DNA from: Gordionus sp. m RMFG-2023
Taxonomy: Eukaryota; Nematomorpha; Gordioida; Chordodea; Parachordodidae
Length of the DNA: 64,000 nucleotides
Assembly (NCBI RefSeq): GCF_954871325.1
Contig: NC_088775.1
Location: 43,129,561-43,193,560 of the forward strand
Direction of reading: 5' to 3'
In this document: in pieces, positions 24,660-37,400 of the stretch
Position numbering within the stretch: position 1 is the stretch's first letter
How the letters are laid out: the number at the start of each line of letters is the position of its first letter
Made by a program: the position numbers and the translations under genes
Notes under the pieces: model-generated
Seen by the model: only the letters and a program-made list of their open reading frames with translations
What the model was told of the DNA's origin: nothing
Database searches by the model: none

Positions 24660-25987
24660 TAATATTCCGATAATAGTTTTCACAGAAAGAAATGTTGTTA
24701 TAGCATTGAAATGGAGTTGAACACTTTTGCTTAGATAAAGTATGTTAGATATTAACTTGCATATTCACATTCAACAGATTCAATTGTTATGCATATATTT
24801 TTATTAAAAATCGTAAAAAACGTTAAATTATAAAGGTTGAAATTATTATTTTTGGGGAAAAGTAAAATTATATGACTGAATCGATATTTACATTGTGGAT
24901 GTATGTTGTTCTATTTGTGAGGAAAAGATTGGTGAAATCGATCACATCTTTTTCATCCATAAAATTTTTGTCTAGTTTTTTTCAATATGTTATAGTTCGA
25001 CAATTAATTTTTACATTACAAATAGAATCTGAATGTTATATTATTTATAATTAAATATTATATTTTATTATAGGATATTTGTAGCTTTTAATTTTTTGTC
25101 ATATAAATTGATAATTTTTGAAAATATATTTTAAAATAAAACTTTATTATTCATATTTTTTGTATCATGTCTAAATATATGGAAGAAGATAATTTATAAA
25201 AGAAATGTAGAATATAAATATAATCATTATTATATTCATAAAATCAATTTCACATTTTTAACTTAAAACAATCGATTAATTAATTATTAGACTTTTCACA
25301 TGTCTTGGTCAATAATAGGTATAAAAATTATAAAATCTGATTAATTCAAAAAATATAGACTTAGAATTTAAATAAATATGTAATTGAAACTTACCTAATC
25401 TCAACAATTTAATAGATTAGAAATAATTAAACACTTTTTATTTAGATATTATTAAAAAATAATTTCTTAATGTGATTTGCTGGATGATGTTAACTTTTCA
25501 AAATTTAGTTATCCACAGTTAAAGATCTTGATAAATATATGCACATTTCACTATCAATGTAAAGTTTAATATAGCTTCGAATCTGAAGGGTTCAGAAATT
25601 AAAAATGATTTGGTTGGATATTTTCAGAAGACAAAGCCTAAAGAGTTAGAATACAATAGAAATGACAATTTATTACAAATAAGTAACATGGACTTTTTAA
25701 ATATATGCGTAGTTAAGGATTTCATCTGGTAATATCTATAATCAGTGTCTACATGACCGGGGTGGGTAGGAGACATAGCCTCCAAATTATTCAACCCTAG
25801 AACTCGAGGGCAATGCAATATTAAATTTAATACATATTTTTTTATATAAGTAAAATCATCAAAATTTTTCATTCGATTATTTTTAGATTTAAAAAAATGC
25901 GTCTAAAAGATTTTCAATAATATTATTCCAAAAAAATCATCGATAGTTGGTGTCTTTTTTGATGTGTCTAAAATTATAATAATAATA
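24660..25987. other. AT-rich spacer
   Basis: Short frames at 24872-25054 and 25624-25872 show no family resemblance. Nothing else recognised. Confidence 0.4.
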
Positions 25988-25995
25988 GTTAAAAT

Positions 25996-26720
25996 TATAC
26001 CTAAAACGAATTATTTATTATAAGATATTCGATTTGATTAGATTCGTATTTTACGAATACGAATAACACAATTTCGATTCAAAAATTCTAACAGGAAAAT
26101 ATATTATTCGTCGAATAATTTTTTATCTATTATTCGATCGAATAATTCGAGATTATTCGATTAAAATAATTTATTAATAATATATTATTAGTAGGAATTA
26201 TTTACAATTATTCCTATTTAATAAAATTTCCTAGGAAAAATGAAGAAACATTTTATATTTCTAAATGTTGTTAACGGCTGTTTTTATTCGAATAATTCAT
26301 AATACAAAATTAACCTTCGAAAATTGTTATATGATGGACGAAGAAAGTATTTATTTATATGTAATTTATAACTCATATACAATTTTAAATAACTAGCTAT
26401 CCCGTTAAGAATGACAGGCGAACCAGATTTTTTTTCTTTAAAAATTTGTTGTTGGTATATTTGTTCTGTATGATATGAATATTATATTGATTTTTCTACA
26501 TTATTATACTATATATGTATCTATATTATCTTACTAATAAAATTTGTTTCTCTTTTATCCAAAGTTAAATTTTACAAAATAAATTTAATATGCTATCTTT
26601 TTTAATTTACGGTTAAAATTTTCTAATTGAATTGAATATTCGACGAATCGAATCGAATAATCATTTTATTATTCCTACGAATATGAATTATTCGATTCGA
26701 TTCGTATTTTTGTATATCTA
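25996..26720. mobile_element. 725-bp hAT-like MITE, ATTCGAATAATTCG family
   Basis: Perfect 8-bp direct repeat GTTAAAAT at 25988-25995 and 26721-26728. Ends are TATACCTAAAACGAAT and inverted TAGATATACAAAAATACGAAT. Both flanks of the element are crowded with palindromic TTCGAATAATTCG/GATTCGATTCG words. No coding sequence. Confidence 0.65.
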
Positions 26721-26729
26721 GTTAAAATA

Positions 26730-28387
26730 ATGTAAAAGATAAATGGCTATACGAAGATAATAATTGAAATATTTTTAGTCTAATGCACACACACAGTATA
26801 GAATGAGGAAAGGGAGAGAAAAAAATAGGTAGGGAGCTTTAAGATATCTTCTCCAAAATACTCAGTGGGGCATATTAAAAAAATATATTTTGAAGCTTTT
26901 TATCTTAGATAAAAATAGAAAATAGTGGATAAAAATTTATATTATTTTATGTCATATTAAATCTTTATACCTGTCATGTGACAGTTTGTCAATAACCTTT
27001 CTTTTATACCTGACAAAACATAGATGCAAGATTATCGGTTTATTCTATTATTATCTGAAATCATTTATATTAATCGAGGATTATGATATGTTTAAATATT
27101 CTTTCTAAATATATATAAATAAATATTATTTTATATATATTTAAATATTTTATTTATAATTGTTATATATATTTATATAAAGTTAAATATTATTTCTATA
27201 TTAGTACAATTAAAAAATTTAATATGTTTTACTTTTATAAATAATTTTATTCTCAGTAGTAAAATTGTGTAAATTATTGATATTTATAAATTTTAAAAAT
27301 AAAATTTAAAAAAATGTTAAAAATGTCTAGTTTGTATTCACCATCTTTCTTCTTTTTAACGCGAAAACAGCTGTGGGAATATTTAGGACCCGCACCCACA
27401 AATAGTCCAATTTTGGATAACACAAATAGTCTAAGTAAATTTTAATTATATTGGTATAACTATTTTTTAATAAAGTTATGAACCAAGAGGTCTTGGAGGA
27501 AATAGATGCCCATAACAGAAATACCATTAGTCCTAGTAAATAGTATCTTTTAGATATTTATATCATTTTTAAACAAAGCTATTATTCAAAACAATTCTAA
27601 CAATCAAATGGTTCAATATAGTTTGAAATCAAAATACAACAAAAATATTATCTATTCTAACAAATATTTAATTCAATTTATACATCATCATGCAAAATAA
27701 AAGGAGATTGCATTTTTATATATTAATTAAAATTTTTATTATGAGAAATTTGATATAAATATTATTAATATTATATCAAAAATATATTTATAATAAAATT
27801 GTGTTGTCTATTATATATTAATAGATCTTGAGTATTAAGAGTTTGCTAAAATATTGTAAATTATCTGCAATTTATTTTTTTAGTATATACTGTTCTTGTA
27901 ATAATATAAATATTAATTACCATTTATTTATTTAAATTTAAAATAAAAAGCATTTTTTAATTTATTTGTCAAATCTGTTACGTTTCAAAATTATACAAAT
28001 TTATAATCGCTTCAAATATATTTGTGGCCATTTGACGTTTTTTCATAAATGTTCATACGAAGAGGTGGACCTTAACCAATATATCTTATTCTATGTTAAA
28101 AATAATTATTTTAATTAAATTTTTGCATATAACAAATTTTTGCATATAACAAAATTTTGCAGAGAATTTTACTATAGATTTTATTTATTATTTATAACAA
28201 TAAATAAATTTCAAAATGTATAAATTTTATACAGATTATATTAAAAATTTATTCTAAATAACTATATTTAAAAAAAATAGAATTACAATAAAATATAAGT
28301 AATTCTTGTGCGGTATTAAAAAACCTTTAACAATTATAATATAATTAATACAAATGAGTATATTAATAAAACATAAATAATTCTTAT
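26730..28387. other. AT-rich spacer with dispersed-repeat piece
   Basis: 27335-27430 carries CAGCTGTGGGAATATTTAGG and TCCAATTTTGGATAACACAA, linking it to 12340-12400 and 19298-19325. 28020-28090 has a related fragment (CCATTTGAC...TTCATACGAAGAGG). No gene seen. Confidence 0.45.
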
Positions 28388-28730
28388 TAGAGATCCGCAA
28401 AAGTAGGAAAATCGGGATCAGGCCTACTATTTTTAAAAAAATTCGGGCCAGGTTGGGTCGGGCCTTGGAAATTTTTTTAAATAAATCAATTTTATGTTAA
28501 ATTTTTTATGTAAAATAAAAATATTTGATTTTATTTATAAAAACTAGACGCCATATAACATATATCTTTTATTTTGAGTAATTATAAAAATGAATTTCTA
28601 TATTTAAATAAATTCGGGCCAGGCCGACAAAACTTTTTTAAAAAATTTTGGGTTCGGGCTGGCAAAACTTTTTTAAAATAATTTCGGACACGGCCGGGCT
28701 TGAAAAATTAGACCCGATGCAGATCACTTA
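28388..28730. mobile_element. 343-bp hAT MITE of the GGGCCGGGC family
   Basis: Ends TAGAGATCCGCA and inverted TAAGTGATCTGCA, with GC-rich subterminal words (GGGCCAGG, GGCCGGGC). Target duplication ATTCTTAT/ATTCTTAG (7 of 8). Termini and subterminal words match the outer hAT at 41269-46559, so it is a likely non-autonomous derivative. Confidence 0.8.
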
Positions 28731-28875
28731 ATTCTTAGTGCAAATGCAATATATTTATTAAAAATAGAATAATATATAAATATTATGACTAAGAATTCAT
28801 TAAAATTACATTATAAAAATTTTATGACTAAGATCAGATCATATTATAATAACATAGCAATTTTATAATTTGAAT

Positions 28876-29280
28876 TTATAAAGAAAGGTCTACTTTTATC
28901 TGAGATTTGACTAAATCATCTAGAATCAAATTTTTATCTAGAATAATCTCCTTATAAATATTTAATATTACGAATTCATTTAAACGGCTTTCACCCGTGC
29001 TATTTCTTAAATAGATTTTTAACCTTTTCAAAGTTGAAAAAGACCTTTCATTAGTGCAGGTGCTAATCGGTAAGGTAGCTAAGATAAAAAGCAATGTTTT
29101 GATATTAGGCAGGGAATCTAAAGTGCAATTATACAAGGAAAGGGCCTGCAAAGTATATTTTGGTCTCAAAGAGTACTTTATTCTGTCAAAATTTTTATAC
29201 CAAAATTCGACATCACAAAGTAATTTATCATACGATCCTGATAATTCAAACTCTGAGATTTTCTTAATATCCTCTCGCAT
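28876..29280 (-). pseudogene. hAT transposase C-terminal half
   Basis: An uninterrupted 134-codon frame. The N-terminal part (FWYKNFDRIKY) resembles the end of the catalytic region. Residues 65-125 are the dimerisation region with the family hallmark TNERSFSTLKRLKIYLRNS followed by LNEFVILNIYKEI. Family members run 500 to 700 residues, so only the last fifth remains. No upstream catalytic domain was found in the adjoining 500 bp, and the flanking ends could not be paired. The CAGTGGCGTAGAGAAGG terminus at 29917-29935 may belong to it. Confidence 0.85.
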
Positions 29281-29289
29281 TTAAAGTGT

Positions 29290-30060
29290 ATTTAGACTCA
29301 ACCGGCAAAAGAAAATAAAAGCGGTTTAAAATAAAATTGTGACTAATAAATCTTTCATTTAATTGAAATAAAAATGTATCAATAAGGGGAGTAAAAATAT
29401 TTATTTTATAAAAATCCTCAATCGTAGATGCATTAATATTTAAGCGATTGGACTATCTAGAAAGGTTTAAAAATTTTAATCCCAAACATATTAACGATCA
29501 CCTTTACTTTCTCATTATATTTACCAAATTAAATAATTTTTTTTATTTAAAAATTATAAAAAATTAATTAAAATTTTTAAAACTATCTAATTAGTTTAAC
29601 AATATCAATTTTATTATTAAATTTATAAATATCTAATTTAACTATGCGAGAAAAATTTTAGAATATATTTTTAATGTTATTTAATATTTTACATATAATT
29701 TTTAATATATATTTTTAAACCATGTTATCATTAAAAATTAAAAATTTTTATTTGTTATTTAAATATATTTCATTTTCATATGGTATATAATTTTTATAAA
29801 TTGAAACCATTTTTTAAATAAAATTATTTGCAATAAAATTTTTTTTAATTTCTTTTTAAATTAAAAAAATTCTTTTTTCGGAGGTTATGGGGGGGGGGGG
29901 TTCAACCCCAACCCCCACCTTCTCTACGCCACTGTTCTCATCTTTCTATTTTATATTTATTAAATAATATCTGTCCTAGTTTATTTCTTTACAATTAAAT
30001 TTAAAGCAAATATAACTGTTATATATTGTTGTTTATAATATTATTTTTTAATCTTTTTAC
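29290..30060. other. AT-rich spacer with G/C run and transposon terminus
   Basis: Near 29885 a G run is followed by CCCCAACCCCCACCTTCTCT and ACGCCACTG, which reads inward as CAGTGGCGTAGAGAAGG. No other feature. Confidence 0.45.
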
Positions 30061-30068
30061 GTTTCTGG

Positions 30069-30218
30069 TAGTAGCGCCACTAAGAGAGGGGGGCAGGGAC
30101 TCGAGTCCCCTGAAAATTGTAAAAAAAATATACCATGTTAACTAGATAAAACATAATTTTGAAAATAATTTTAAACAATTTTTTGAGCCCTGAGATTGTA
30201 AAGGCTTGACGGCCTCTG
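30069..30218. mobile_element. 150-bp hAT MITE
   Basis: Perfect target duplication GTTTCTGG (30061-30068 and 30219-30226). Ends TAGTAGCGCCACTAAGAG and inverted CAGAGGCCGTCAAGCC. The 7882-8000 segment is a truncated relative. Confidence 0.82.
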
Positions 30219-30329
30219 GTTTCTGGGTTAATTAAATTTTACAGTGGATGACGACAATATGATAATTAAATAAAATAATTTTATATTTTTAGGGGTTCAG
30301 CAAATCTAGGTATTTAGAAAATCTTTAAA

Positions 30330-30486
30330 ATTTATATCATTTATAATGCGGATTAAATAAATAAATGTAAAAAAATTGTGTTATTTTCAGTCAATATTTC
30401 TTAATGTTCTCCAAACCTTGAATCTCCTTTTTAAATTTTATTCCTGAACCCGGACCCTTTTTCTTTAAAGATTTCACATCCCTGTT
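30330..30486. mobile_element. 3' end of the 41819-43439 hAT family
   Basis: Colinear with 43275-43439: TCTTAATGTTCTCCAAACC, CCTGAACCCGGACCC and the terminal TTTCACATCCCTG. Solo end; the rest of the element was not found. Confidence 0.65.
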
Positions 30487-31277
30487 ATATGGATCCCTAC
30501 ATTATAAAAAATAAATATTTTTAAAAATAGAATGCACATATTTTATTTTGTATTTGAATCATTATTTATTCGGTATTTAGTGATCTTTACTTGAATGACA
30601 ATATAAGTAAAAATAGGTCATTATGAATAATTTGACCCTCGATATCTCCAAAAATATAAGAGCTAGAATGCGTAAATTATGCTTTATTTAAGTATCCTTT
30701 AATTTGTATATATAATTTCATTTAAATATCAAGGTCGGTTGAAAATAATGTTTTTTATATATATTGTTCAGCTACAAGTTAATTATTTGCATTTTATCTA
30801 TCTTAACATAATTTTATACTTATTATATTAGACTTTTCCTCATCCATTTTGGATATTAAACTAAATATATAATTAAGATAAATTAGTAATTGCTTTAAAG
30901 CTAGATTATGTTGATTTTTTTAAAATTAACATAAACATCTTTATCATAATAATCAAAAAATAAATAAAACTTTGTACAAGTCTCTAAAAAAATGATCTTT
31001 GCAATATTTAAAAACCTAGCACAATGGTGTGGTTAAAATCCAAATGTAACTTAATCCATTATATATTTTTTTTATATTCTTCATTTTAGTAGTTTCGATA
31101 TTTCAATATATTATTCAAAATTATAATATGAGTGAAAAGTTGGCGCTAAGCTACTACCCATTACTAAGAAGACTACAAAATTATATTATCAATAGCTAGA
31201 GCATTAAAAAAATCATATTTAACAAAAATAAATATAACACATACAAATTTATGATTGAAACTATAAATAATTTATGT
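30487..31277. other. 3' flank of the WDR76-like gene
   Basis: AT-rich, with no gene or convincing minus-strand polyadenylation signal close to the stop at 31278. Confidence 0.4.
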
Positions 31278-31424
31278 TTAAGAAAATATGAATGCCTTGC
31301 CACTAGAATTTCCACCTGCCAGCATGTTCAAATGAGGATGAAATAGGTTTAAGGATGTTATAGAGCTCAAATTTTCTGACATAAATTTATAAACCAAATC
31401 CCCGGCTGTAGAAAATATTTGGAT
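31278..31424 (-). CDS. WDR76: WDR76-like terminal exon F (49 codons)
   Basis: Acceptor TATTTAAG|ATC. Encodes QIFSTAGDLVYKF, SSITSLNLFHPHLNMLAGG and NSSGKAFIFS, then TAA. The propeller closes within a few residues of the stop, as in family members. Confidence 0.92.
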   Translation of the reverse strand: MQIFSTAGDLVYKFMSENLSSITSLNLFHPHLNMLAGGNSSGKAFIFS

Positions 31425-34400
31425 CTTAAATAATATGATATAAAAAATATTATTAATAAAAATGATATCTATAATTAGTTAAATGTTTACAAAATTTTGG
31501 CTTTAAAGGAAATATTACTTGTCTTGGATGTTCCATGCTTCCTATAGCAAAGAAATTTTCCACATGAGGGTGCCAAGTAGCTTTAAAATTGGTAAGCCAC
31601 CTTCCAACATGATTATTGTGTCTAAAAAACAATAAGAGAATTTTTCACTACTTTAAATTTAAAAAAAAATAATAGTTTTCTGCGATTTTCATTATTTTGG
31701 CCAAATTTATATAAATTTATCCCTAGTCATATAATGAGAAGTTCAAAACGACCGAAATAGTTATAATATCTTTTTCAACTTGATTTGCGTTAACAGAGGA
31801 GGACCAGGAAGGTTTTTCATTAGATAATTATTGATGTCCCCTATTCTGGATGAGAGATCAGTGTTGAATACCCTAAGGCTATCATCAATACACACCGTTA
31901 AAACTTTAGAACCAGTTTGGGGACTGAAATATGCCGAGTGTATACCTTTAGGGTGCGTCATTCTCACTAAAGGTTCACATTCGGAGGATGTCGTCATATA
32001 GCGTAGATCCCATATGCTGGCATTACTTTGTAATTAAATCAGTTATATATTATTTAAGACACTCGAAATGGAATTGATATTAATTAATTAGTAATGGGTT
32101 TTATATCCGAATCTATTTTAGGCACAATTTTAAAGAATAAATACACCTTTATATGTTGACAGGTTAAAAATACACTTATGAAGTTATCAGGAACATTAAA
32201 TTACTGTATATTTTTTATAAATATAAATATGGATTTATTACGTGTCGGAAGATGAAGTCAAAAAAAAGTTAGCATTAAGGGGATGCATCTGAAGAGTCCG
32301 GAGGGACCGTCTACTGCAATCATAGATATGTTGAGTTAATTTGGCACTATATTTATAATAAATAAAATATAGAATAAATATAATGTATCTTAGAAGAAGT
32401 GGTAAGTATATATATAAATAACAAAATACAAGAACATGCTTATTGCAGGTCGACCTCTTTGGGCAAAAATTTTGTTTTTTCATAAATAATCATTAAAATA
32501 TTGCATTCATTATTAAATAGCTTTAAATGATATCGAAATTTTAAGTGGAATGATATACTACGCGGACAGAGGGTTCTCTACAAATGGAGGGGGGAGTATT
32601 ATCAAAATTTCAGGAAGTACGCTCTTAGTCAAAACACAGCCAGTAGAAATTTGCAAAACCCGGCCTAAAGACAATTAAAAAATATCCGGACAGAGCAATT
32701 CATAAAAAATTTTCGGGCCGGGCTGAACATTATAATTAAAATATCAGGCAGGATCTCATAAATCTTTTATTTTAGCTAAAATTTTAATATGCCTCCAGCC
32801 CGGGCATTAAAATTTTGACATATTTATTGAATTTCAAAACTAATATTTTGACTGATACTATTTAAAAATAAATTACAATATGTTTATTATATTTTGAGAG
32901 CTATCCAATTAAAATACTTTATCTATATAATATATAAAATAGCAAATTCACAAAAAAATTAAACAAGTCATTTATGATATGATCCTATTAAAAAATATAG
33001 ATATCAAAACACAATTGATTTATAAAATGGTGGTTATAGAAATAATATAGAGCATTGCTATTGAAAAAAAATCATATAAAGATATAGACGTTATAGCTAA
33101 AAAAATTAACGTTCAGGTTAGGATTTTTCGTAAAGTTTTAAGAGCTGGGCCGGAAAATTAGTATAAAAAGATTCGGCATGCGCAGGCCTAACAAATGTTT
33201 AAATAACGGGAGCAGGGCATCTTTCGCGAAAAAAATCTTAAAGGTGCAAAACGGGTTTGATTATCTCTAAACAGTATATGTTTATAATTGAATCATTTTA
33301 TATTTTAGTAAAAGAGGACAGTGAGGAGGTTCGGCGTCATTGGAGTGAACACCTCTTTATTTTTTTTATAGAATCATTTCTTCAAATTAAATGAATATAT
33401 AAAGCCAACATATTTCTCTTTAAATTTTAGGTTGAGATAAATTATGAACATGAATAATGAAATAAATCAAGAATCGTTTTAATTGAATCTAAAATATTAG
33501 TTGACAAAAATTATGAAAGTTAGCCTTCTATCCAACTTACTTCATTTATTAGCTATTATGGTATTTTTGCAAAATAAATTAACATAAAATGATACACTGC
33601 TTTTTATATAAATTCTATTACTATTGTTATGTTCATATAAGATTCAATTATCATGTCAAATTTTCAGACAGGTAAATATTAACAAAAATAACTTGAAAAA
33701 CTCTAAATAAATTCTATATTCAAACAAAATTGCGTTACTCCTTAGAAGCTCTATGATCCACCAATACAACAGTTCCATTTTGCTGAGCTACTAAAAAGGC
33801 ATCACCGTTAGGGGTCAAAAAATCAAAACTTTTGCATAAATTGTTGAGTTCGAGGGGTGTAGAATAAACCTTTTAAAAATTTTAATATTTATTAGATCCC
33901 TAAAAAGATCTGCCCAAGTCCGATTAAACTCGGACCAGTCTCAGGCAGAGATTATTTTGGATTTGGCTATGCCAAATTTTGTTTTTCGTTTCGAACTTAA
34001 TGTTGTTAAACGGTTAACCATATTTTAGCCAAAGTATTACGCAAACGTGATTTTCCTCATAGATGGCGAACATCTATTAACGAAATCTTGAGTTGCATAA
34101 CATTTTTTGGTTAAAATATTAATTTAATCATGTACATAAATCAAGCCGTTTAACAACACTAATCGAACCAGACTTAAGAAAATATTCTTTCGGTCAGACC
34201 TGACTTCTATCAAAAAAATTTAAAAAATTCCACAAATCTTTTACAATTTTATGTGTTTGATTCAGCTTTAGATTAGAGTAATAAAGCGGATCTTATATAA
34301 AATTTTTATTAACTAACTTAACCCTCATTCAATAATATATTACAGGGTTTCCCATCCAAAAAAGGAAAAGGTTCAAACAAAAAAGGAAAAGTGTCAAACA

Positions 34401-37400
34401 AAAAAGGAAAAAGTTCAATCAAAAAAGGAAAAGGTCCGATCAAAAAAGGAAAATTGTCAATCAAAAAAGGAAAAGTCCCAAAGGTTAAGGAAATAGTCCA
34501 ATCAAAAAAGGAAAAGTGTCAAACAAAAAAGGAAAAGTGTCAAACAAAAAAGGAAAAGGTTTAATCAAAAAAGGAAAAGTGTCAAACAAAAAAGGAAAAG
34601 TGTCAAACAAAAAAGGAAAAGAATCAAAAAAGGAAAAGTGTCAATCGAAAAAGGAAAATTCCCAAAAGAAAAAGGGTCAATCAAAAAAGGAAAATTCCCA
34701 TTCAAAAAAGGAAAATCGTAATTTTTTAAAAAAAATATATAAACTTTTCAATTTTTCTTAAATTTATTTATTTTTGTCATTCCTTCTTATTTTATTTCTA
34801 ACTTTTTGCGATTTCTTTATTTTATTTGTATCTTTTCTCACTATATCTTTTCTCAATTTTTTTTCTTCTCATTTTTGATAATTCTTTTAAGTATATTTAA
34901 TTTTCACTAAATTTTTGGCAGACAACTTTTTTATTATAATATTTTACATATGAAATTATTTAATTACAATTACGATATATATTTAATATAGTACGAAAAA
35001 AAATTATATTAATCATTAACACTATATCCCAAAATGTAGAAGGAGAGAAATTATTAATGATTAATATAAATTTGTTTCGTACTATATTAAATATATATCG
35101 TAATTGAAATTAAATAATTTCATATGTAAAAAATTATAATAAAAAAATTGTCTGCCAAAAATTTAGTGAAAATTAAATATACTTAAAAGAATTATCAAAA
35201 ATGAGAAGAAAAAAATTGAGAAAAGATACAAATAAAATAAAGAAATCGCAAAAAGTTAGAAATAAAATAAGAAGGAATGACAAAAATAAATAAATTTAAG
35301 AAAAATTGAAAAGTTTATATATTTTTTTAAAAAATTACGATTTTCCTTTTTTGAATGGGAATTTTCCTTTTTTGATTGACCCTTTTCCTTTTTTTGGGGG
35401 AATTTTCCCTTTTCGATTGACACTTTTCCTTTTTTGTTTGACACTTTTCCTTTTTTGATTGAACCTTTTCCTTTTTTGTTTGACACTTTTCCTTTTTTGA
35501 TTGGACTTTTTCCTTAACCTTTGGGACTTTTCCTTTTTTGATTGACAATTTTCCTTTTTTGATCGGACCTATTCCTTTTTTGATTGAACTTTTTCCTTTT
35601 TTGTTTGACACTTTTCCTTTTTTGATTGAACTTTGATTGGGACTTTAAAAAATTTCTATTAAAAAAATATACATATCAAAAAAACTATAACTATATCTAT
35701 AAAATAAAAAACAATTTAAGTTAAGTTGGCACTTAATGACCCATGCGGAGAAATATAGTTGGATCGGCAAATTTCAATAGATATTCTATGCCATAAATAA
35801 TAACCCTCTTTTGGATCTCTTATGATTAAAAGTAGCGTTTTCCCTACTATTTTAAATAATTTTAGGACTTGAGGTTCAAATGAATCAGGTGTCTGAGACA
35901 ATCTTAACGAGATTGATTGTTTAGGTGATTATATTTATTGGCTTTAAAATATTTTGCTCTCATGATGTAGTAGAAATGGATCTAGCAAAACGATCCAAGC
36001 AGTTGTTTTACTACTCATTTTAGATTGTTTTATTAGTCACCTTTCAAATAATAATCGAATGAATATCTGATTAGTTTAATTAATTTATTTTAAAATCCAA
36101 AAAAAATAATTATGATTATTTATATTTTTTATAATTAATGTTGTCTATGATAATAATAGTAATATCAGGTCCAATCATAATTTTACAATCTTGATTGACA
36201 TCTAATGGTTAAATAATGTACATACGAAATATTATTATTGACATTTTATGACACGGCCCCTATTTAAAGTAGAGATCTATCCGTTCGTTTTGAAATTTAT
36301 TTAACCAGCCCAATTATAATTTTTTTTTAAAATTTACCTGCCCATTTATCTATAAATTTTGTTTAATCCGCCCGCCCGGCTAATGTTTAAAATATTTTAA
36401 TGGCTGGTTTAGCTCATTATTTATTTAAATGTATTTTTTATTAAAAATATATAATATGCAATATTATGAAATAAAACCAATATTTTTAATAAATTGAAGT
36501 CTGTTCTGCTCATTAAGCCTGAAAAAATATCACAAATTTACCCGCCCATTACTTTAAAAAAAATTACAACCCGCCCAATGTTGGAAATATTTTAAAAAAC
36601 CCGACCATGCTCATTCAAAGTATAAGCGGGTGGGCGAAAAACCTGCCCAATGCACACCTCTAATTCAAGGCCCATTGTCTATCTTTTAATAAACCCTTGA
36701 GGGTTAAAATTCCTTGAGTTGTCTGAATTATCGAACTCGTCTTGTCTTATAGTATTCTTTATTTCAATTTATATAATTGATTTATAATGGGTTTATATAC
36801 ATATATATATTAAAATTTATCCGCTTTGAATTTGATTTATAATGTGCATATGTAGAGAGTAAATAAATTCATAAAAATAGTTAGCATGTAAAATTTTATA
36901 TAAAAAGAGCTATAAACAGCACACTTCTTTTTTAATAGTTAATAAATAAATTCATAAAAATAGAATGTAAAATTTTTTATAAAAATAGCTATATAAAATA
37001 AATTTTCAAAATGAAATAATAACTTTATTAATCATGTAAGTTAATGAATATATCAGATATAACTAATTCACAATATATATTTTTTTTTAAAAAGACTCAA
37101 ATTATTTTATATTGTGAAGGTATATTAAAAATTCTTTATATATATACCATATAGCCCATTATATTATCAATTTTTGTTACTTTGCATTCTACATTTTTGT
37201 GAATTTGTGCTAATTGTGATGGCAGAGTTAGGTAGAAATGGTATATTTTTCTTAGGATACTGATTCCTAGATGGAAAATATTGTATTTTCTACATATTAT
37301 ATATTTTTCCTCCCTACAAAATATTAAATTTATTTCTATACATATGTCTTGTAATTTTGTTAAAATCTTTGTTCGGAAAATTTTCGCAATTTTAAATACC

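Noticed and set aside
32238-32483. 81-codon minus-strand frame taken as one exon
   Set aside because: Only its last 24 codons fit the WD40 family. A proper acceptor (GATTGCAG) at 32314 and phase matching show that the upstream part is intron.
31278-33869. Identification of the gene as DDB2
   Set aside because: The last exons carry HNNHVGRW, GSMEHPR and AGGNSSGK, which are features of WDR76/CMR1 rather than DDB2.
34516-35611. Lys/Gly-rich heptad proteins (NKKGKVS type)
   Set aside because: They are translations of the 21-bp tandem repeat on both arms of a palindrome. A mirror pair of genes is not a reasonable reading.
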